NCBI GenBank assembly: GCA_026027325.1
Contig: JAMSLZ010000004.1
Span: forward strand, 1,178,001-1,242,000
Direction: 5' to 3'
From: Actinomucor elegans
Taxonomy: Eukaryota > Mucoromycota > Mucoromycetes > Mucorales > Mucoraceae
DNA length: 64,000 nucleotides
A program made the translations under genes and the position numbers. Under the pieces are notes generated by a model that saw only the letters and a program-made list of their open reading frames with translations, did not search any database and was not told the DNA's origin. This document shows positions 1 through 12,419 of this stretch, in pieces; the first letter of the stretch is position 1, and the number at the start of each line of letters is the position of its first letter.

Positions 1-875
1 CTCAAGCCTGAAGAAGCCATTTAACAATGAGATCTACCTACTATTCACCACTTAACATGAATAGAACTTATTCTTTGCTTTCTGAAAAAGCTTTTGAATT
101 TCACATCATCAAGAGCTGAAGTCTCTTGTCCTAATTTACAGCAAGAGCGACCATAGAATAAATAATATTTAGATCAGTTTGAGTTTATAAATATTAGAAA
201 TGGATATTACTACAATATGCATAGTCTCAAAGAATCTAATGATTATTATATACCGAATATTCAACTGTACTTATGCGCTATTATTGGATAGCGGCAGTAT
301 AAAAGACAAACCACCACTACTAAGTTACTACTATCTATGAGGTTAGCTTAGGGTCCTTACTTTATGATAAACTATTCTTCAATAAATATTGAGGGAAATT
401 CAACTGTAATCGAATGATGTAACAGTCATACCATGTTGTTTTCTAAAACATTGAAATATTATCGAGAACTATAGGCTTATCTGATTTTATGGTTTTTGCA
501 GTAAAAAGTTCAACTTTTGATATAGAAAGCTAAACAAAAACTAAATAAATCGACATCTCTCATCCTATGGAACATACTTGATTTCAAAAAGGATACTCCG
601 GTTCTCCAAATATACGCCAAATCTTTAGTAGAACAAAAGCCAAACAGCCTACCTTACAAAGAGGCTTTTACTTCCTAGTCCTGCAGAGAATAGTAACCAA
701 TCAACTACATACAAAGCTGATTCAAACGCAGCTATGCCCGATATCTTAACACGTAAAAAGGTGCATCTTGTTTCTTTTTTTTCACTTTCATCTTATTTTC
801 ATTTTCTAAAGAAACCCATCAGGTAAACTGCAAATCTGCTTTATTTTCTTTTCATATTTACAATTGAATTAGAAA
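1..875. other. Intergenic / SEC31 upstream region
   Basis: I see no convincing gene in this stretch. It is AT-rich. The last 110 bases contain pyrimidine-rich tracts (T-runs near 770-790 and 840-855) typical of fungal core promoters just ahead of the SEC31 start codon. The left edge is cut by the window. Confidence 0.5.
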
Positions 876-3800
876 ATGGTAAAGAGATTGAGTGAAATCA
901 ATAGAACGGCAGTATTTGCCTGGAGTCCAGGACAGCAAGCGCCACTGATTGCCGCAGGTACAGCAGCAGGCGCTTTAGACGATTCTTTTTCCAACGCGTC
1001 CGAACTCGAGTTATTCAAGCTCGATTTAAAGAGCTCTTCATCAAACGGTATCGTATCTGCTGGTAAAATCTCAACAGCTTCGAGGTATTTTCAAATTATT
1101 TGTGTATGTGTGAGTGGGCTAGATGTTTAATCAACATAATAGATTCAACAAGCTGGTTTGGGGAAATGTGTCATCTACCAGTCCTCATGGTATTATTGCT
1201 GGCGGTTTAGAAAACGGTGAATTGACTCTTTGGGACCCTAGCAAGATCATTAATGGCGAAAGGTACGTACAAAATTGAATCATGTTTGAATCATTTCCAT
1301 TGACAGTTTGTGTGCTATGTACAGTGACGAAGAGGCAAAGATCATGGCCAATGCAACACATACAGGCCAAATCCGTGGGCTTGACTTTAACAAGTTCCAG
1401 ACCAACTTGTTGGCTTCTGCTGGCAGTAATAACGAAGTTTATATTTGGGATCTCACCAACCCTAATACACCTTATACACCCGGCCCCAAATCTCAAAAGT
1501 TAGATGATATCACTAGTGTTGGTTGGAATGGCCAAGTAGCCCATATTTTAGCTACATCCTCATCTACTGGTCATACTGTTGTTTGGGATCTGCGAAACCG
1601 TAAAGAAGTCATGACATTGTCTGCACCTAATGCCGGAGGTTTGCATGCTCGCAAGAGCATCTCTTCTGTTGTTTGGCATCCTGATGTGGTAAAAACTTGC
1701 GTTGATTTATAAAAATTATTTTTATTTCTTAACAGTTTTATTATTAGGCTACTCAATTGGTTACTGCAGCTGAGGATGATAACAATCCAGTTGTAACTCT
1801 CTGGGATCTTCGTCATGCTCACTCGCCTGAAAAGATCCTTGCTGGTCATACAAAGGGTGTTTTGAACGTTTCTTGGTGCCGACAGGACTCTGATCTATTG
1901 ATGTCTTGTGGTAAAGATTGCAAGACTTTGATTTGGAACCCTAATTCCGGTGAATTGTTGGGTGAATTGGCTCAAGATTCCAACTGGACCTTCCAAACTG
2001 AATGGTGTCCTCGTAATCCTGATCTTTTGGCCTCTGCTTCCTTTGATGGAAAGGTAAATATCATAAACTAATTGCAAGATGTGTCTCACTCAGCCTTTAT
2101 TTTATAGATTGGCGTCTATTCTCTTCAAAACTCTGAAACTGAAGAAACCAAGGCGGCCGTAATTGACACTGCTAATGATGATCCTTTCTCTGCTGCCATG
2201 AACGCTTCTGCTGCTGCATCCGCTGCATCTGCAGCTTTTGCTTTAAGACATCCTCCCAAGTGGCTTCGTTGCCCTGTTGGTGCTACTTTTGGTTTCGGGG
2301 GCAAGTTGGTATCTTTCAATAACAAAGCTGGTCAAGCTGCCATTCAGGCCGCTGCCAGTTTACCTCCTGGACAAGCGCCTACCACTCAAAGCATTCCTCG
2401 TACTGTAACTATCCAATCTATTGTTACAGACAAAGAAACTGTACAGCGATCAGTCGAATTAGAGACAGCCTTGGAGCAGCAGAGTATTGAACAGCTTGTA
2501 GAAGAGCGCGTTCAACAAGCTAAGGAGAAGGATGAAAAAGAAAGCTGGGAAGTAATCAAGACATTGTTGGCTGAAGATGCCAGAGAGCAATTGATGAACT
2601 ATCTTGGTTTCCAAAAGTCTGAAGTCATTGCCGCTGTGGCAAAAGCAACTGCTGGTAAGAAGGGTTTAAATCACGTTGAACCTACCGAAGAACCTTCCAA
2701 GGAAAAAGAAGCTTCTGCTGAAGAAGCTACTGAAGAAGCTGAGCCTGTCGCTGTTACTAGTGATGAGAAGGAACCTACTACTGAAGAAGCTGAAGAGGTT
2801 TCACAAACCGAAGAATCTAAGCCTGAGGAAACTTCTGCTGATAATTCTGCTTCTGGTCTATTTGGCGGTGAAGCCTCTGATGATTTCTTTATTCAGACAC
2901 AAGCAAGCAATGAAACAACTGAGCAAATAGATGATGGAGGTATTAGTGCTGCTGCTAATGCCATCAGTGCTGCTATCAAGCATGAACCTCTTCAACTTTA
3001 TGCTGAAGGTAGCTCAGAAACAGATCGTTTGATTACTCGCGCTGTTGTTTTAGGCGATTTTGAATCAGCTGTTGATGTTTGTCTCTCTACTGAAAGATTC
3101 TCTGATGCGCTATTATTTGCCATTTGCGGTGGTGGTGATCTTTTAGCTCGTACGCAACAAGCTTATTTCAAGCATCAATCAAAATCTACTTCTTACTTGC
3201 GTCTTTTGGAAAGCATCGTGGATGAAGATTTAAATTCCATCGTAGCTAATGTATCTTTGGAAGAATGGACTTCTGTCATTGTAGTTTTGTGCACATTTGC
3301 CAAAGCTGAAGATTTCAGACCCCTTTGCGAAGCTTTGGGTGCCCGTCTTGAAGAAGCATGGAACGATAGTGAAATTGAAAGCGCCAAAGAGTTCAGACGC
3401 CATGCTACCCTTTGTTACCTCGCTGCCGGTAATTTGGAAAAGGTAGCTCGTATCTGGATCTCTGAACAAGAAGAAGAAGTAGAAAAGAACGATACTGATA
3501 ATGTCAAGGCTAGTAGCCTTCAGCATCTAATCGAAAAGGTTACCATCTTCCGCAAGGTCATTTCCTTTGAAGACCCTGCTCTTTTTGAGACATCTGATAA
3601 CAAGATGTCTTACGAGTATCCTCTCTCCCCTCTTTACGACAAGTACTGTGAATATGCAGAACTTTTGGCTGCTCAGGGTAAATTAACTACTGCATTAACT
3701 TACTTGAGCTTGACTCCTATCGTCTACCGTAAGGCTACGTTTGATAAGCTCTCTATTGTTCGTGATCGCGTATATCAAGCTTGTCCCGTCAGCGTTGCTA

Positions 3801-4945
3801 GCCAGTTTGCTCAACCAACTGCTGCTTTTGAAAGCAAGACTATTGGTGCTGCTGAAGCTGAAGCCCAACCCGCTAGCCATTTGTATGCTCAACCTCAACA
3901 AGCCAATAAACCTTACCAACAAGGTTACTCGCATTATCAACCTACAGCGACTACTATGCAGCAATCGCCTTATGCCCCTGTGCGTTCACCCGTAGTTTCC
4001 AATAGCTATGCCCCTTTAACTAACGCATATGCTTCTACCACCAATGCCTATGCTTCAACAGCCGCTGCCAGTACAACCACATACGCTCCCACCACTGCCA
4101 CCGGTGCACCTACTAACGCATACCAGCCTCAGTCTACCCCATCTACTGGAGCTGCTACTTCAGCCTATGGTTATAACCAATCCACTAGCAACTACGGTCA
4201 ACCTGCTCAAAACACAGGCTATACCAACAGCAGTTATGGCGGTGCATCTTATAGTAATGATCAATATGGCTATAACAGTAGCAACGTTGCTGCTGCACGT
4301 CCTACCATTCCAGCACCACCACCAATTGGCGGCGTCTCACCTTCTCCTCGCTCTCAAGTGAATCCATTACCACCTCCACCCAAGAAAGCCGAAGGAGCTT
4401 GGAATGATCCTCCCATGGTTCTTGCCAATGCAGCTGCTAAAAAGATGAAGAGTCCCAAGATGTCTACTACACCTACCAAGCGCGTTACTTCACCTTTCCC
4501 TAACCAACCTTCTGCTACATCCTTTGTTGGCAACTCTCCTCATCAACAAACATCGCCTTTCCAACAGCAGCATATGCAACAGCAACAGCAACTGCCTCCT
4601 CCTCCTCAAGGCGCTTTCCCTCCTCCACCCATGAGCCGTCCTCCACAAGGTGGACCTCCAATGGGCCCCCCTCGCGGTGGCATGGTACAAGCTCCTCCAC
4701 CATCTCAGCAACAGCGAGTTATGGGACATCCTCCACCATCCATGAACCATCAGCAAAACATGCCTCCCCAGCATCAACACCACCAAGGACCTCCTCCTCC
4801 CACTGCTGCTGGCATGAGTGGTCCACCACGTAGCAACCCTCTTCCTCCACCACCCATGAATGCCACTGCGCCTTCTCCATTAACCCAAAAACGAGGCCCT
4901 CCTCCACCTCAAGGTGGATTCTACCAACCTCAACGTATGAACTAA
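876..4945 (+). CDS. SEC31: COPII coat outer-shell protein Sec31
   Basis: Sec31 forms the outer cage of COPII vesicles with Sec13 and drives ER-to-Golgi budding. I join exons 876-1084, 1143-1262, 1325-1688, 1748-2053 and 2108-4945, giving 1278 aa. The N-terminal third is a WD40 propeller with visible W-D units (LTLWDPSK, VYIWDL, VVWDLRNRK, VTLWDLRHA, LIWNPNSG). An acidic E/K-rich stretch follows, then the alpha-solenoid domain (around residues 450-750). The C-terminal third is Q/Y-rich and then proline-rich with PPPP runs, the part that in known Sec31 contacts Sec23/Sar1. The start matches the conserved opening MVKRLSEINRTAVFAWSP. An AATAAA motif lies about 10 nt after the stop. The gene is convergent with RPC31, 91 bp away. 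The identity is firm; intron ends are inferred from frame continuity. Confidence 0.95.
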
Positions 4946-5036
4946 TTATAAAATAATAAAGTGATGATACTACTACTATATTACTATTATTATAATATAT
5001 TACAAGATTTTTATTTTATTTTTTTTGTTTGTTTAT

Positions 5037-5908
5037 TTAAGAATATGCGTCTTCATTATCTCCATCATCATCATCATCGCCCTCACCATTATCAAAGTAG
5101 TTTTCAGCATAATCATTATCATCGACCAACTCTTCTTCATCTTCATATTCTTCTTCGTTTTCAGCATCTTCATCGTCCTTCTTTTCTCCATCCTCTCCTT
5201 CTTCATCATCATCTTTGCCCTCTGCATTGAATACAGCTTCGATCTGACCGAAATCATCAACCACAGTACGTGCTTTTTGTTCTATTACACGGACAAATTA
5301 GCTTTCTATGTAAAAACTCGATATCATATATGTATTTATGGACGTTACTCTTTTTGCTGCGTTTTGGATCAATGGTAGCTTGTAGTTCTTCAGGAAAGAA
5401 ATCGAGATCTAATCACATAAAGGAAATATAAGCAAAAAGCCATGGTTTCAAAACATATTGTTTAGCTTTTTCTTTTCTTTTCTTTCTTTCTTACTTGTCT
5501 CAATCTCTCGTAAACTACGTTTCGGTGCTGCTACTTTGTATTTGTCCGAATATCTTTCGATATCAGGTGGTGGCGGTGGAGCTGTCAAATGAAAAGGTGA
5601 ATCTTTAATCATGTTGAGGTATTCTTTTCTTAATTTCCATTGCTGAATTTCATTTGAAGTAGGTTTACGGGGAATAGGAACATCCATATCCTACAATAAC
5701 AAAAAAAAAAAAAATAACAATGTTAAACGCACACATGGAAAGAGCTTATTGGAATGCTTACTGGAAATAAGGCAGTATTGACATTAAAGAGGTTGCCTGA
5801 GCCAAGATCCTTTAACAAATCAAATGAAACGAGTTGCATGGCACCGCTTTGTGGGCCTCCTCCACCACCACCACGTCCAAAACCTCCTCCGCGACCTCCA
5901 CGAGACAT
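5037..5908 (-). CDS. RPC31: RNA polymerase III subunit RPC7 / Rpc31
   Basis: This is a subunit of the Pol III-specific heterotrimer (RPC82/RPC34/RPC31) that helps initiation at tRNA and 5S genes. Joined exons on minus are 5908-5762, 5690-5495, 5408-5349 and 5281-5037, giving 215 aa. Hallmarks are a glycine/arginine-rich N-terminus (MSRGGRGGGFGRGG), a central conserved block with MDVPIPRKPTSNE and WKLRKEYLNMIKDSPFHL, a PEELQATIDPK motif, and a long Asp/Glu-rich C-terminal tail ending NEDAYS. This order is typical of the RPC7/Rpc31 family, as is the size. Start, donor and acceptor sites all keep frame. The acidic tail could be confused with other nuclear proteins, but the central block is specific. 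Confidence 0.88.
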
Positions 5909-6466
5909 AATATGTAGTATACAAAGTCGTAAAGTGGCCGCAAATGCAAAATGATTGCAATTTGAAGAAAAAAACGGGACAGAAAATTTCACAGTCCTGC
6001 TTTATTTATCGCGTAAATTATTGGTTGGCGCGGATTAGTTTAATAAAGGTCCGCATAGTATTGCAAAGAAAGAGTTTTGCATTTCTTGAAATATATAGCT
6101 CTCTCTCTCTCTTTTTTTTTAATGTATCAACTTTTATAACGATGAAACAACATAGGAATGCATTTGACAGCTCCGACTGTACATCGTTCTTACTTTCTGG
6201 ATTAATATAATATCTCCTCTCATTTCGATACAAAATATACACGGTTTAAGAGAGTTTTTGTATTCTCTACCAAGCTAAAGATTCCAGCAATGTTACATTT
6301 GATCCTATACAAAATAAGCTTCTGCATCTATTGAAATTTTTATTTTGATAATTGAACTTGTTAGTTTGCATCCTAGAGACTTTCAGTGGACTAATATCCA
6401 GTGTATTATACAAACAATAAAGTAGATGATGTTTAATGGCTCTCTATTACTTTATTGGTCAACTAC
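5909..6466. other. Intergenic between RPC31 and the hydroxyacyl-CoA lyase
   Basis: This holds the RPC31 promoter (minus strand) and the 3' end of the lyase gene. A (CT)n/T tract lies at about 6102-6120. On the minus strand an AATAAA motif sits about 11 nt after the lyase stop (plus-strand tttatt near 6451). No coding potential was seen. Confidence 0.45.
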
Positions 6467-8231
6467 CTACAACTTGGCCTTTTCGGTCTTTTGCATCCAG
6501 CCAAAGTCCAACTTTGTTCTTCCACCAGGAGCAATCAGGACATTAATAACACAGGTTTGATCTTTAGCAGCCAACGCTTCCTTAACAGCCTTTGCCAATT
6601 CCACACGGTTTTTGACAAGCCATCCTTTACCACCACAAGCCTCAGAAATCATCTCGTAGCGCGTCTCAGGTGATAAAGCAGTTGTAGGTAAAGTGCCATC
6701 CTTGAGTGAGCTTTGATACTCTTTATCATCTAATCCGTGATAAATACCATTGTTATTTATGACGATGATGAGCAAGGGTAAACGGGATCGAATAGCTGTT
6801 TCCAATTCCATCGCCGAGAATCCAAAGGCCGAGTCACCTACGATGCTAACGACACGCTTGGTTGCGCCATAATACGATTGTGCGCCGATAGCATAACCCA
6901 TACCAACACCCATGGTGGCTCCAGTGCCTGCGTCCAAACGATGGCGGGGCTTGTTTACGTCAAAGAAAGAACGACCAATATCCATAGTATTAGCACCTTC
7001 ACTCACGTACACAATATCGTTTTGGGGCAATAAACTCTTGATGACCGTAAAAGCAGTTTGATAGTTTAAAATAGCGCTATCTGATCCTCTGATGCCTGCT
7101 TGCTTGGTTTTCTCGATATTTTGTTTTACTTTGCTCACAAGTCCAGATACATAACTCTTGTTTAATCCAGTCAATTGATCGATGCCACGCGTTAATTGAC
7201 CAACAACGAGTCGGATATCACCCAAGAGCGGTAAAGTGTCCTGGCGATTGTTACCCAGTTCTTCAGGTGCTATATCGATTTGAATAAAACGAACCTGGTT
7301 GTTCCAGCGGGGACTATGACCATAATGTAAAATCCAGTTGAGTCGGGCGCCAATCAAGAGTACGACATCAGCTTCTTTGAGTGCTTTTGAGCGAGCTGCT
7401 GAAACGCATAGCGGATGATTGTCAGAAATAACGCCTTTACCCATTGGGGTTGGTAAGAAAGGAGCCTGAGTCTTTTCTATGAGAGCATGGATCTCGTTTT
7501 CTGCTCGAGCATATGCAGCACTACCTAGTGTTAATATTGTGCATTCTCTGTTGGAGGATAAATTCTTACCCTTTACCGATGACAATTAAAGGATTCTTGG
7601 CATGCTTTAACAATTTCACAGCTTCATCGACATTAGCCTGATCGGCCATAGATTTGGGTGCAGGAGGTACACGAGCTACCTGTACTTGTTCAAACACCTG
7701 CTTATTACGAATAGGATATTGAATGAAATCAGCAGGCAAATCCACATAAGCAGCTCCAGGACGGCCATACAAGGCAGTTCTGAATGCTTTTTCAATAACA
7801 AAAGGCAGTTGTTCCAAAGAAGCAGGGCGTGCACTATATTTACAATAGGGTTTACAGGCTTCTACTTGATCTAATTCCTGGAAAGCGCCTTTATCAATTT
7901 GGTCTGTGTCGCAAGAACCTGACAACAGTACCAATGGCCAGCAATTGATCTTACTATTTAACAAGCCAGCAAGCGCATGCACAACGCCAGGGCCACCAAC
8001 GCTTAGACAGACGCCGGGACGGCCACTGAGATAACCATAGACAGAAGCTGCATAAGCGGCAGATTGTTCGTTACGGAAGCCAATAAATCGAATTCCAGCT
8101 GAAACGCAGGCTTCAGCTACTTCTACGACCGGAATACCTACAATGCCGAAAACCACATCGACTCCCTGTGTCTTTAAGGTTTTAGCGATAAGGTCTGCGC
8201 CTGAAGCAATGACATTTGTATTTGAAGCCAT
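6467..8231 (-). CDS. HACL1: 2-hydroxyacyl-CoA lyase (ThDP enzyme, peroxisomal)
   Basis: This is a thiamine-diphosphate enzyme of the oxalyl-CoA decarboxylase / 2-hydroxyacyl-CoA lyase group. Such enzymes cleave 2-hydroxyacyl-CoA to formyl-CoA and an aldehyde during alpha-oxidation. Exons 8231-7570 and 7520-6467 give 571 aa, close to the roughly 580 of animal HACL1. Visible are the N-terminal PYR-domain segment with the catalytic Glu (GFRNEQSAAYAAS), the central domain (PLCVSAARSKALKEADVV) and the C-terminal ThDP-binding region with GDSAFGFSAMELETA and INNNGIYHG. The protein ends in Ala-Lys-Leu, a functional type 1 peroxisomal targeting signal in many fungi. I chose the ATG opening MASNTNVIASG because the upstream in-frame extension looks like leader sequence. 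A pure oxalyl-CoA decarboxylase cannot be excluded from sequence alone. Confidence 0.9.
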
Positions 8232-8548
8232 AGTATATGAAAGAAAGAAAGAAAGAGAGATGTAATCAGTTTCACACCCACTCAAAGTGTTTATAGTTGC
8301 GGAAATACAAACTGCGATCAAAGTATATTTGTAATACCCATTGATAATGATGTCTTTGTGTTCTTATCATCTGCTGTAGATATCTGACTACTGGTAAACG
8401 GATAGATCTAAATTAAAAATAAACTAAAAATAAAATAAATAAAACCGCTTCTACTCGAGATGTCTCTATGAATTAAGTCCTATTATCCTCAAAAGACTTG
8501 CTTGGTGTAACTTTATTAAGATATTATAATATTTCCTTATGTATACAT
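8232..8548. other. Intergenic, lyase promoter / ELM1 3' end
   Basis: This is a short gap between two minus-strand genes. It contains GAAA repeats just upstream of the lyase start (8238-8255). No gene was seen. Confidence 0.4.
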
Positions 8549-10157
8549 TTACTTTCTTCTTCTACCAGTGACCTTTTCTTCGCGAATTTCTTCAATTTCA
8601 TGCTTAACAAAGGCCATGGTATGCTTCATCTGAAACACTTTACTAGCGTTTCCCCAAGCAGGATGATCACCGAGATAGCTGTAAACATCGCATATTTTTT
8701 TGCTACTGCTTGATTTCGTACGATCCAATCGTAGTTTTCTAGTCAAATGAGCATCTAAGATCCAGCGATGAAAATGAGATAGATAGGATCTACATTGGCC
8801 AGCAAAAGTAACATATACAGGTTTACTATGATAATCGATTTAGGCCATCACACTCATTTATAACACTAGCGTATTAAAATACCTCTTTGATGCTGCGTGA
8901 GCGCAAGCGTAGTCCAAGTCAGCTGTTAAAACAACTCTGTCTGTATTGTAAATAATATTTTCATATGTGTTGATCTTGTCCAGTGTACTTGATTCAGCCG
9001 TTGAATCCCATGTCACAACTGATTTATCTGCTATCATATCTGATAGCCTCGAATTCATCTTATCCTTTACCATGTTTGGTGTTCTGTCTGTAAATACGAC
9101 CACGACCTTATCATTGAGGTTCTTAACCATGCGCTAAAGAGGATCGTAATGAATACCAAGGATATAGGGCGAACAAGATCATGTCTACCTTGATGTTATC
9201 TGCCAAGGAAACGGCATCTTCGGAATACCAACGGCAATTCGGAGAATGTCCACCGACGACTACAGTGGAAAAACCTTGCTTAAATGATGATGGTACTATC
9301 TTATTCAATAATTGCGTCGTGTCCGGCAGAGACGTGTCTAATAGGGGTGCCTATATATTGCGTTACTAACCATGAACCGCTGTTATCCTTTAGATTTAGC
9401 TTACAGGTGTAATGATGCCATTTTTTTGTTTAGCCAGAGGACCAAGAGCAGCTAAATTACAGCACGTAAATACACAATAGGGTAATACATTCACGCTTTC
9501 ATTTACCCATTTTGACATTGGCTTCATATTTTGGTAAAACAACTTGATCAAAGTTGATAAAAGGTATGTTTGGATACCCAAGATAGACTATTTTTTGAAA
9601 ATTAGACTTGGTTGAATGATCCTGATATGTCCAATTTACCTGAAAATGTCTTTTCGTTAGCTTTAGATAAATGTAATAAAGCAGGTATCGCATCTTGTCC
9701 ACTTGCAATGATATAATCAGGATTGGTATCATCCAAAGATTCGTTTTCGGTTGACAGGTACCAAGGCAACTGCTTCAAAGACGCACCTGTTCTTTTGTTA
9801 AATGATCACGTTGGTTGCAGGGCGTTGATGTCTCTTTTACCTTTATTTTTTGAAGTACTCCAACTAACCAGATATTTTTGTAAAATGGCAGGAAATATTT
9901 GTAGCTCTAATAACGTAATAAAGATTAAGGCGTTTCTCTCTATCTTTTTTTGTTTGGGTACTAAGCTTACGTTTACTTGCGACGATCGTCTTCAGCTTGA
10001 ACGTGTTTGATAGAGTATTCGATCCAGCTATTTGTTTTCCTAACGCCATAGCTTGTAAGGTACTTTCAATGCCACCATCGGTAACAACCCACACATTGGG
10101 TGCTGTTGTGCGCGTGGCAAACGATCTGCAGCCGATTTTATTGATGATTCTAAGCAA
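8549..10157 (-). CDS. Mitochondrial fission ELM1-family protein
   Basis: The gene is split into eight small exons: 10157-9971, 9906-9841, 9786-9640, 9587-9507, 9451-9405, 9350-9189, 9133-8883 and 8825-8549, joining to 405 aa. The order of motifs follows the ELM1 family (Pfam Mito_fiss_Elm1): NVWVVTDGGIESTLQAMAL near the start, PDYIIASGQDAIPALLHL, YLGYPNIPFINFDQVVLPKYE, VVVGGHSPNCRWYSEDA, then a second Rossmann-like half with TDRTPN, VVLTADLDYACAHAASKS and KPVYVTFAGQCRSY. The fold resembles GT-B glycosyltransferases. In Arabidopsis ELM1 recruits a dynamin to mitochondria; the bacterial and fungal roles are not settled. The N-terminus (residues 1-15, Arg/Ser-rich, MLRIINKIGCRSFATRT) looks like a mitochondrial presequence. 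An apparent frameshift at about 9640 disappears when a 52-nt intron with a TCTAAT branch point is recognised. Confidence 0.8.
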
Positions 10158-11299
10158 TTTTACTATTTAAAGGTTTTTAAAATGTGAATCTCTATGGCCA
10201 CGGTGCTTAATTATGGATTTGCTTACAATTCATTAGTTTCATTTGAAATAAAATGCTTCTGAGCTATACCTGGGTAGGTCTTTTTTTTTTTTTCGTATTG
10301 TGACTGATGAGGCTAGCAGCTCCAATCTGACATTTTTCATAAGGTGTACCCTTTAATCTTCTTTTCTCAAATCTTATTTGTATGCATAACTTATAGTGTA
10401 AAAATGTTATAAATGTCAATTAGTATGTCTTGATGCCTTTCTGAGGTTTTAATTTATATGATAAAGTCAGTTTTAAAGCGTAAAGCCAACAGCGCGGAAT
10501 ATTCATATAGCTCACAGTAGCTCAAAGCTTTGGAGATGAAGCGCAATATGATTTTTACATCATTGAATTCGCAACAAAGTTATTCATGATTTTTTTAATA
10601 CACAGCATATCTATCTTTGCCCTTTCATGACAGAAAACTAGCGGTAGACCAAACAAAGAATGACTATGCTCAATTTTGTCTAGTGGGCAATTTTCGCTAC
10701 TCAATAGCGAACCAATCAAATACTTTGATGATTACATCCAATCAAAATGCCAGCATGTCTTTTCATTAAATCAAGTATATATGAAAGAACCACAACATCG
10801 ACAAAGAAAAAAAAATACAAGATTGGATGATAGCTCAACTACTATGGCTCAATTGGTTTATATAGCTGTTTAAAATTATTCATGAGTTTACTTAGTTAAG
10901 CACTGGTATTACTATGAATACTTGCTATTTATCTCTTCTACTTCATAGACGATCTAGAACAATTATTGCAATCCAATAGTGTGGTTATTATGACATTGCA
11001 TCTGCTTGAGTGAAAAATAAGGGAAATTTCGGAACGTCTGCTCTTCTCTTCCATGACTCAATGTTGCAACCATCTAGTAATATTTACCTACTCGAGGCAT
11101 ACTTTTTCAGCGCAAGCTTTTATATAATATTGACGTCAATAAATGAAACTCTTTTTTTTTTCATGCGAAAGATGACAATCATTTCGTCAACCAACGGTCA
11201 TTGATACCAGAGAATTATAAATATTAAAGGAAAAGGCCATTCATTTTTATTTTTTCAACCGTTTTTTAATACAGATCCTTACATTAATCACACTTAAAA
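10158..11299. other. Intergenic, no gene recognised
   Basis: The stretch is AT-rich with scattered stop codons in all frames and only short chance ORFs. A T-rich run just before 11300 probably belongs to the core promoter and leader of the hemerythrin-like gene. Nothing else can be supported. Confidence 0.4.
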
Positions 11300-11929
11300 A
11301 TGGCAAACGTAAGTAGAGCAGCAAGCAAATTTGGAGAAATGGTTGGCTTAACTGGCGCGCCTGTCTTCACTGAGGGCCGAAATGTCGTTGATCTGATCAT
11401 TGAGGATCACGCTCAAGCAAGAACTCTTTATGAGACCTTCAAGACATCTACTGACTTGGAGCAAAAGAAAAACCTCCGTAACAATATCATCAAGTCATTG
11501 GTCCAACACGATGAATGCGAGCAACTACTGGTCTATCCTTTGTTAAGAGAGAAGGTCGGCGGCTCACTGGGAGAAGGTCATTACAGAAGAAGCTTGGATG
11601 AACACCAAGAACTGCGTGAGTTATTGTATGGTGTTCGCTACTTGGACGTGAACAAGAATCCACACCAGTTCGAATCCAAGTTCAAGAGCGCGATGGAGGC
11701 CGTTATCCGCCATGTTGAGGCTGAAGAGAATGAAGTATTGCCATTATTGAGGCAACACGTGTCTGAAGAAAGTTTGAAGAAAGTGGGCGCTTCTTTTGTG
11801 GCTCATAAGTATACAGCTGTTACAAGACCTCATCCCAGTGCACCTATGCAAGGCTATCCAGCTGCTGTAGCCAATGTCATCTTGAAACCCTTTGATCGCA
11901 TTCAAGATTACTGGGAAGGTGTTCCATGA
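11300..11929 (+). CDS. Hemerythrin HHE-domain protein
   Basis: This is a 209-aa single-exon protein of the HHE cation-binding (hemerythrin-like) family, a four-helix bundle that binds a di-iron centre. Candidate metal ligands follow the family order: IIEDHAQA (His, helix 1), LVQHDECEQLLVYPLL (His/Glu, helix 2), SLDEHQELRELL (His/Glu, helix 3) and VIRHVEAEENEVLPLL (His/Glu, helix 4). It has a short basic N-terminus and a C-terminal extension with VTRPHPSAP. Fungal members are linked to iron, oxygen or redox sensing, but no specific role can be read here. It has no intron, unlike most neighbours, and stands alone between long noncoding stretches. Confidence 0.88.
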   Translation: MANVSRAASKFGEMVGLTGAPVFTEGRNVVDLIIEDHAQARTLYETFKTSTDLEQKKNLRNNIIKSLVQHDECEQLLVYPLLREKVGGSLGEGHYRRSLDEHQELRELLYGVRYLDVNKNPHQFESKFKSAMEAVIRHVEAEENEVLPLLRQHVSEESLKKVGASFVAHKYTAVTRPHPSAPMQGYPAAVANVILKPFDRIQDYWEGVP

Positions 11930-12419
11930 GCTAATCGCTTAGTTTATTTTCAGTATTTCTACCTCTATGAATCCAAGCTTTTATTTTTATCCTTTTTCCT
12001 ATTTTCAATGTAACATTTTACAATAAAATGCTCTTTTTTTTTTCATCCAAATTATAGCAAAAAACTGATAAATAATGACTATAATTACCCAGTTATTAAT
12101 TTTCTTAAGCGATAAATGCATTAGTAGTGGAACTACGTCGTTAGATCACCAAGTGATATTACTATTTTACTTACGATAAGCTTTGTTACTGCCAATGAAA
12201 AAAAAAAGGACAAAATGTAGTGTATGAGCATAAAGGGAACTTGTATTCTAAGATCAATCAATCGGTAAAGAATTTACAATGATCCTCAAAGAGCACTTTT
12301 AATCAAATAACAGTACTACCAGTATATTATTTACTTATATAATTCAGAATGCTAAATGGTATGAATAATTTTGGTCATCATAAATGTCTGCTCAATTCAA
12401 CCTGTCTTTTTCTCAGATC

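Noticed and set aside
2198..2325. Separate gene starting at the ATG at 2198
   Set aside because: The frame continues directly from the upstream WD40 exons of SEC31 through an intron at 2054-2107; it is an internal methionine.
5025..5378. Hydrophobic plus-strand ORF
   Set aside because: It is the antisense of the acidic tail of RPC31; the repeated Ile/Phe content is a compositional mirror.
9588..9640. Frameshift in the ELM1-family gene
   Set aside because: A 52-nt intron with TCTAAT branch point and TAG acceptor restores the frame and the conserved YLGYPNIPF motif.
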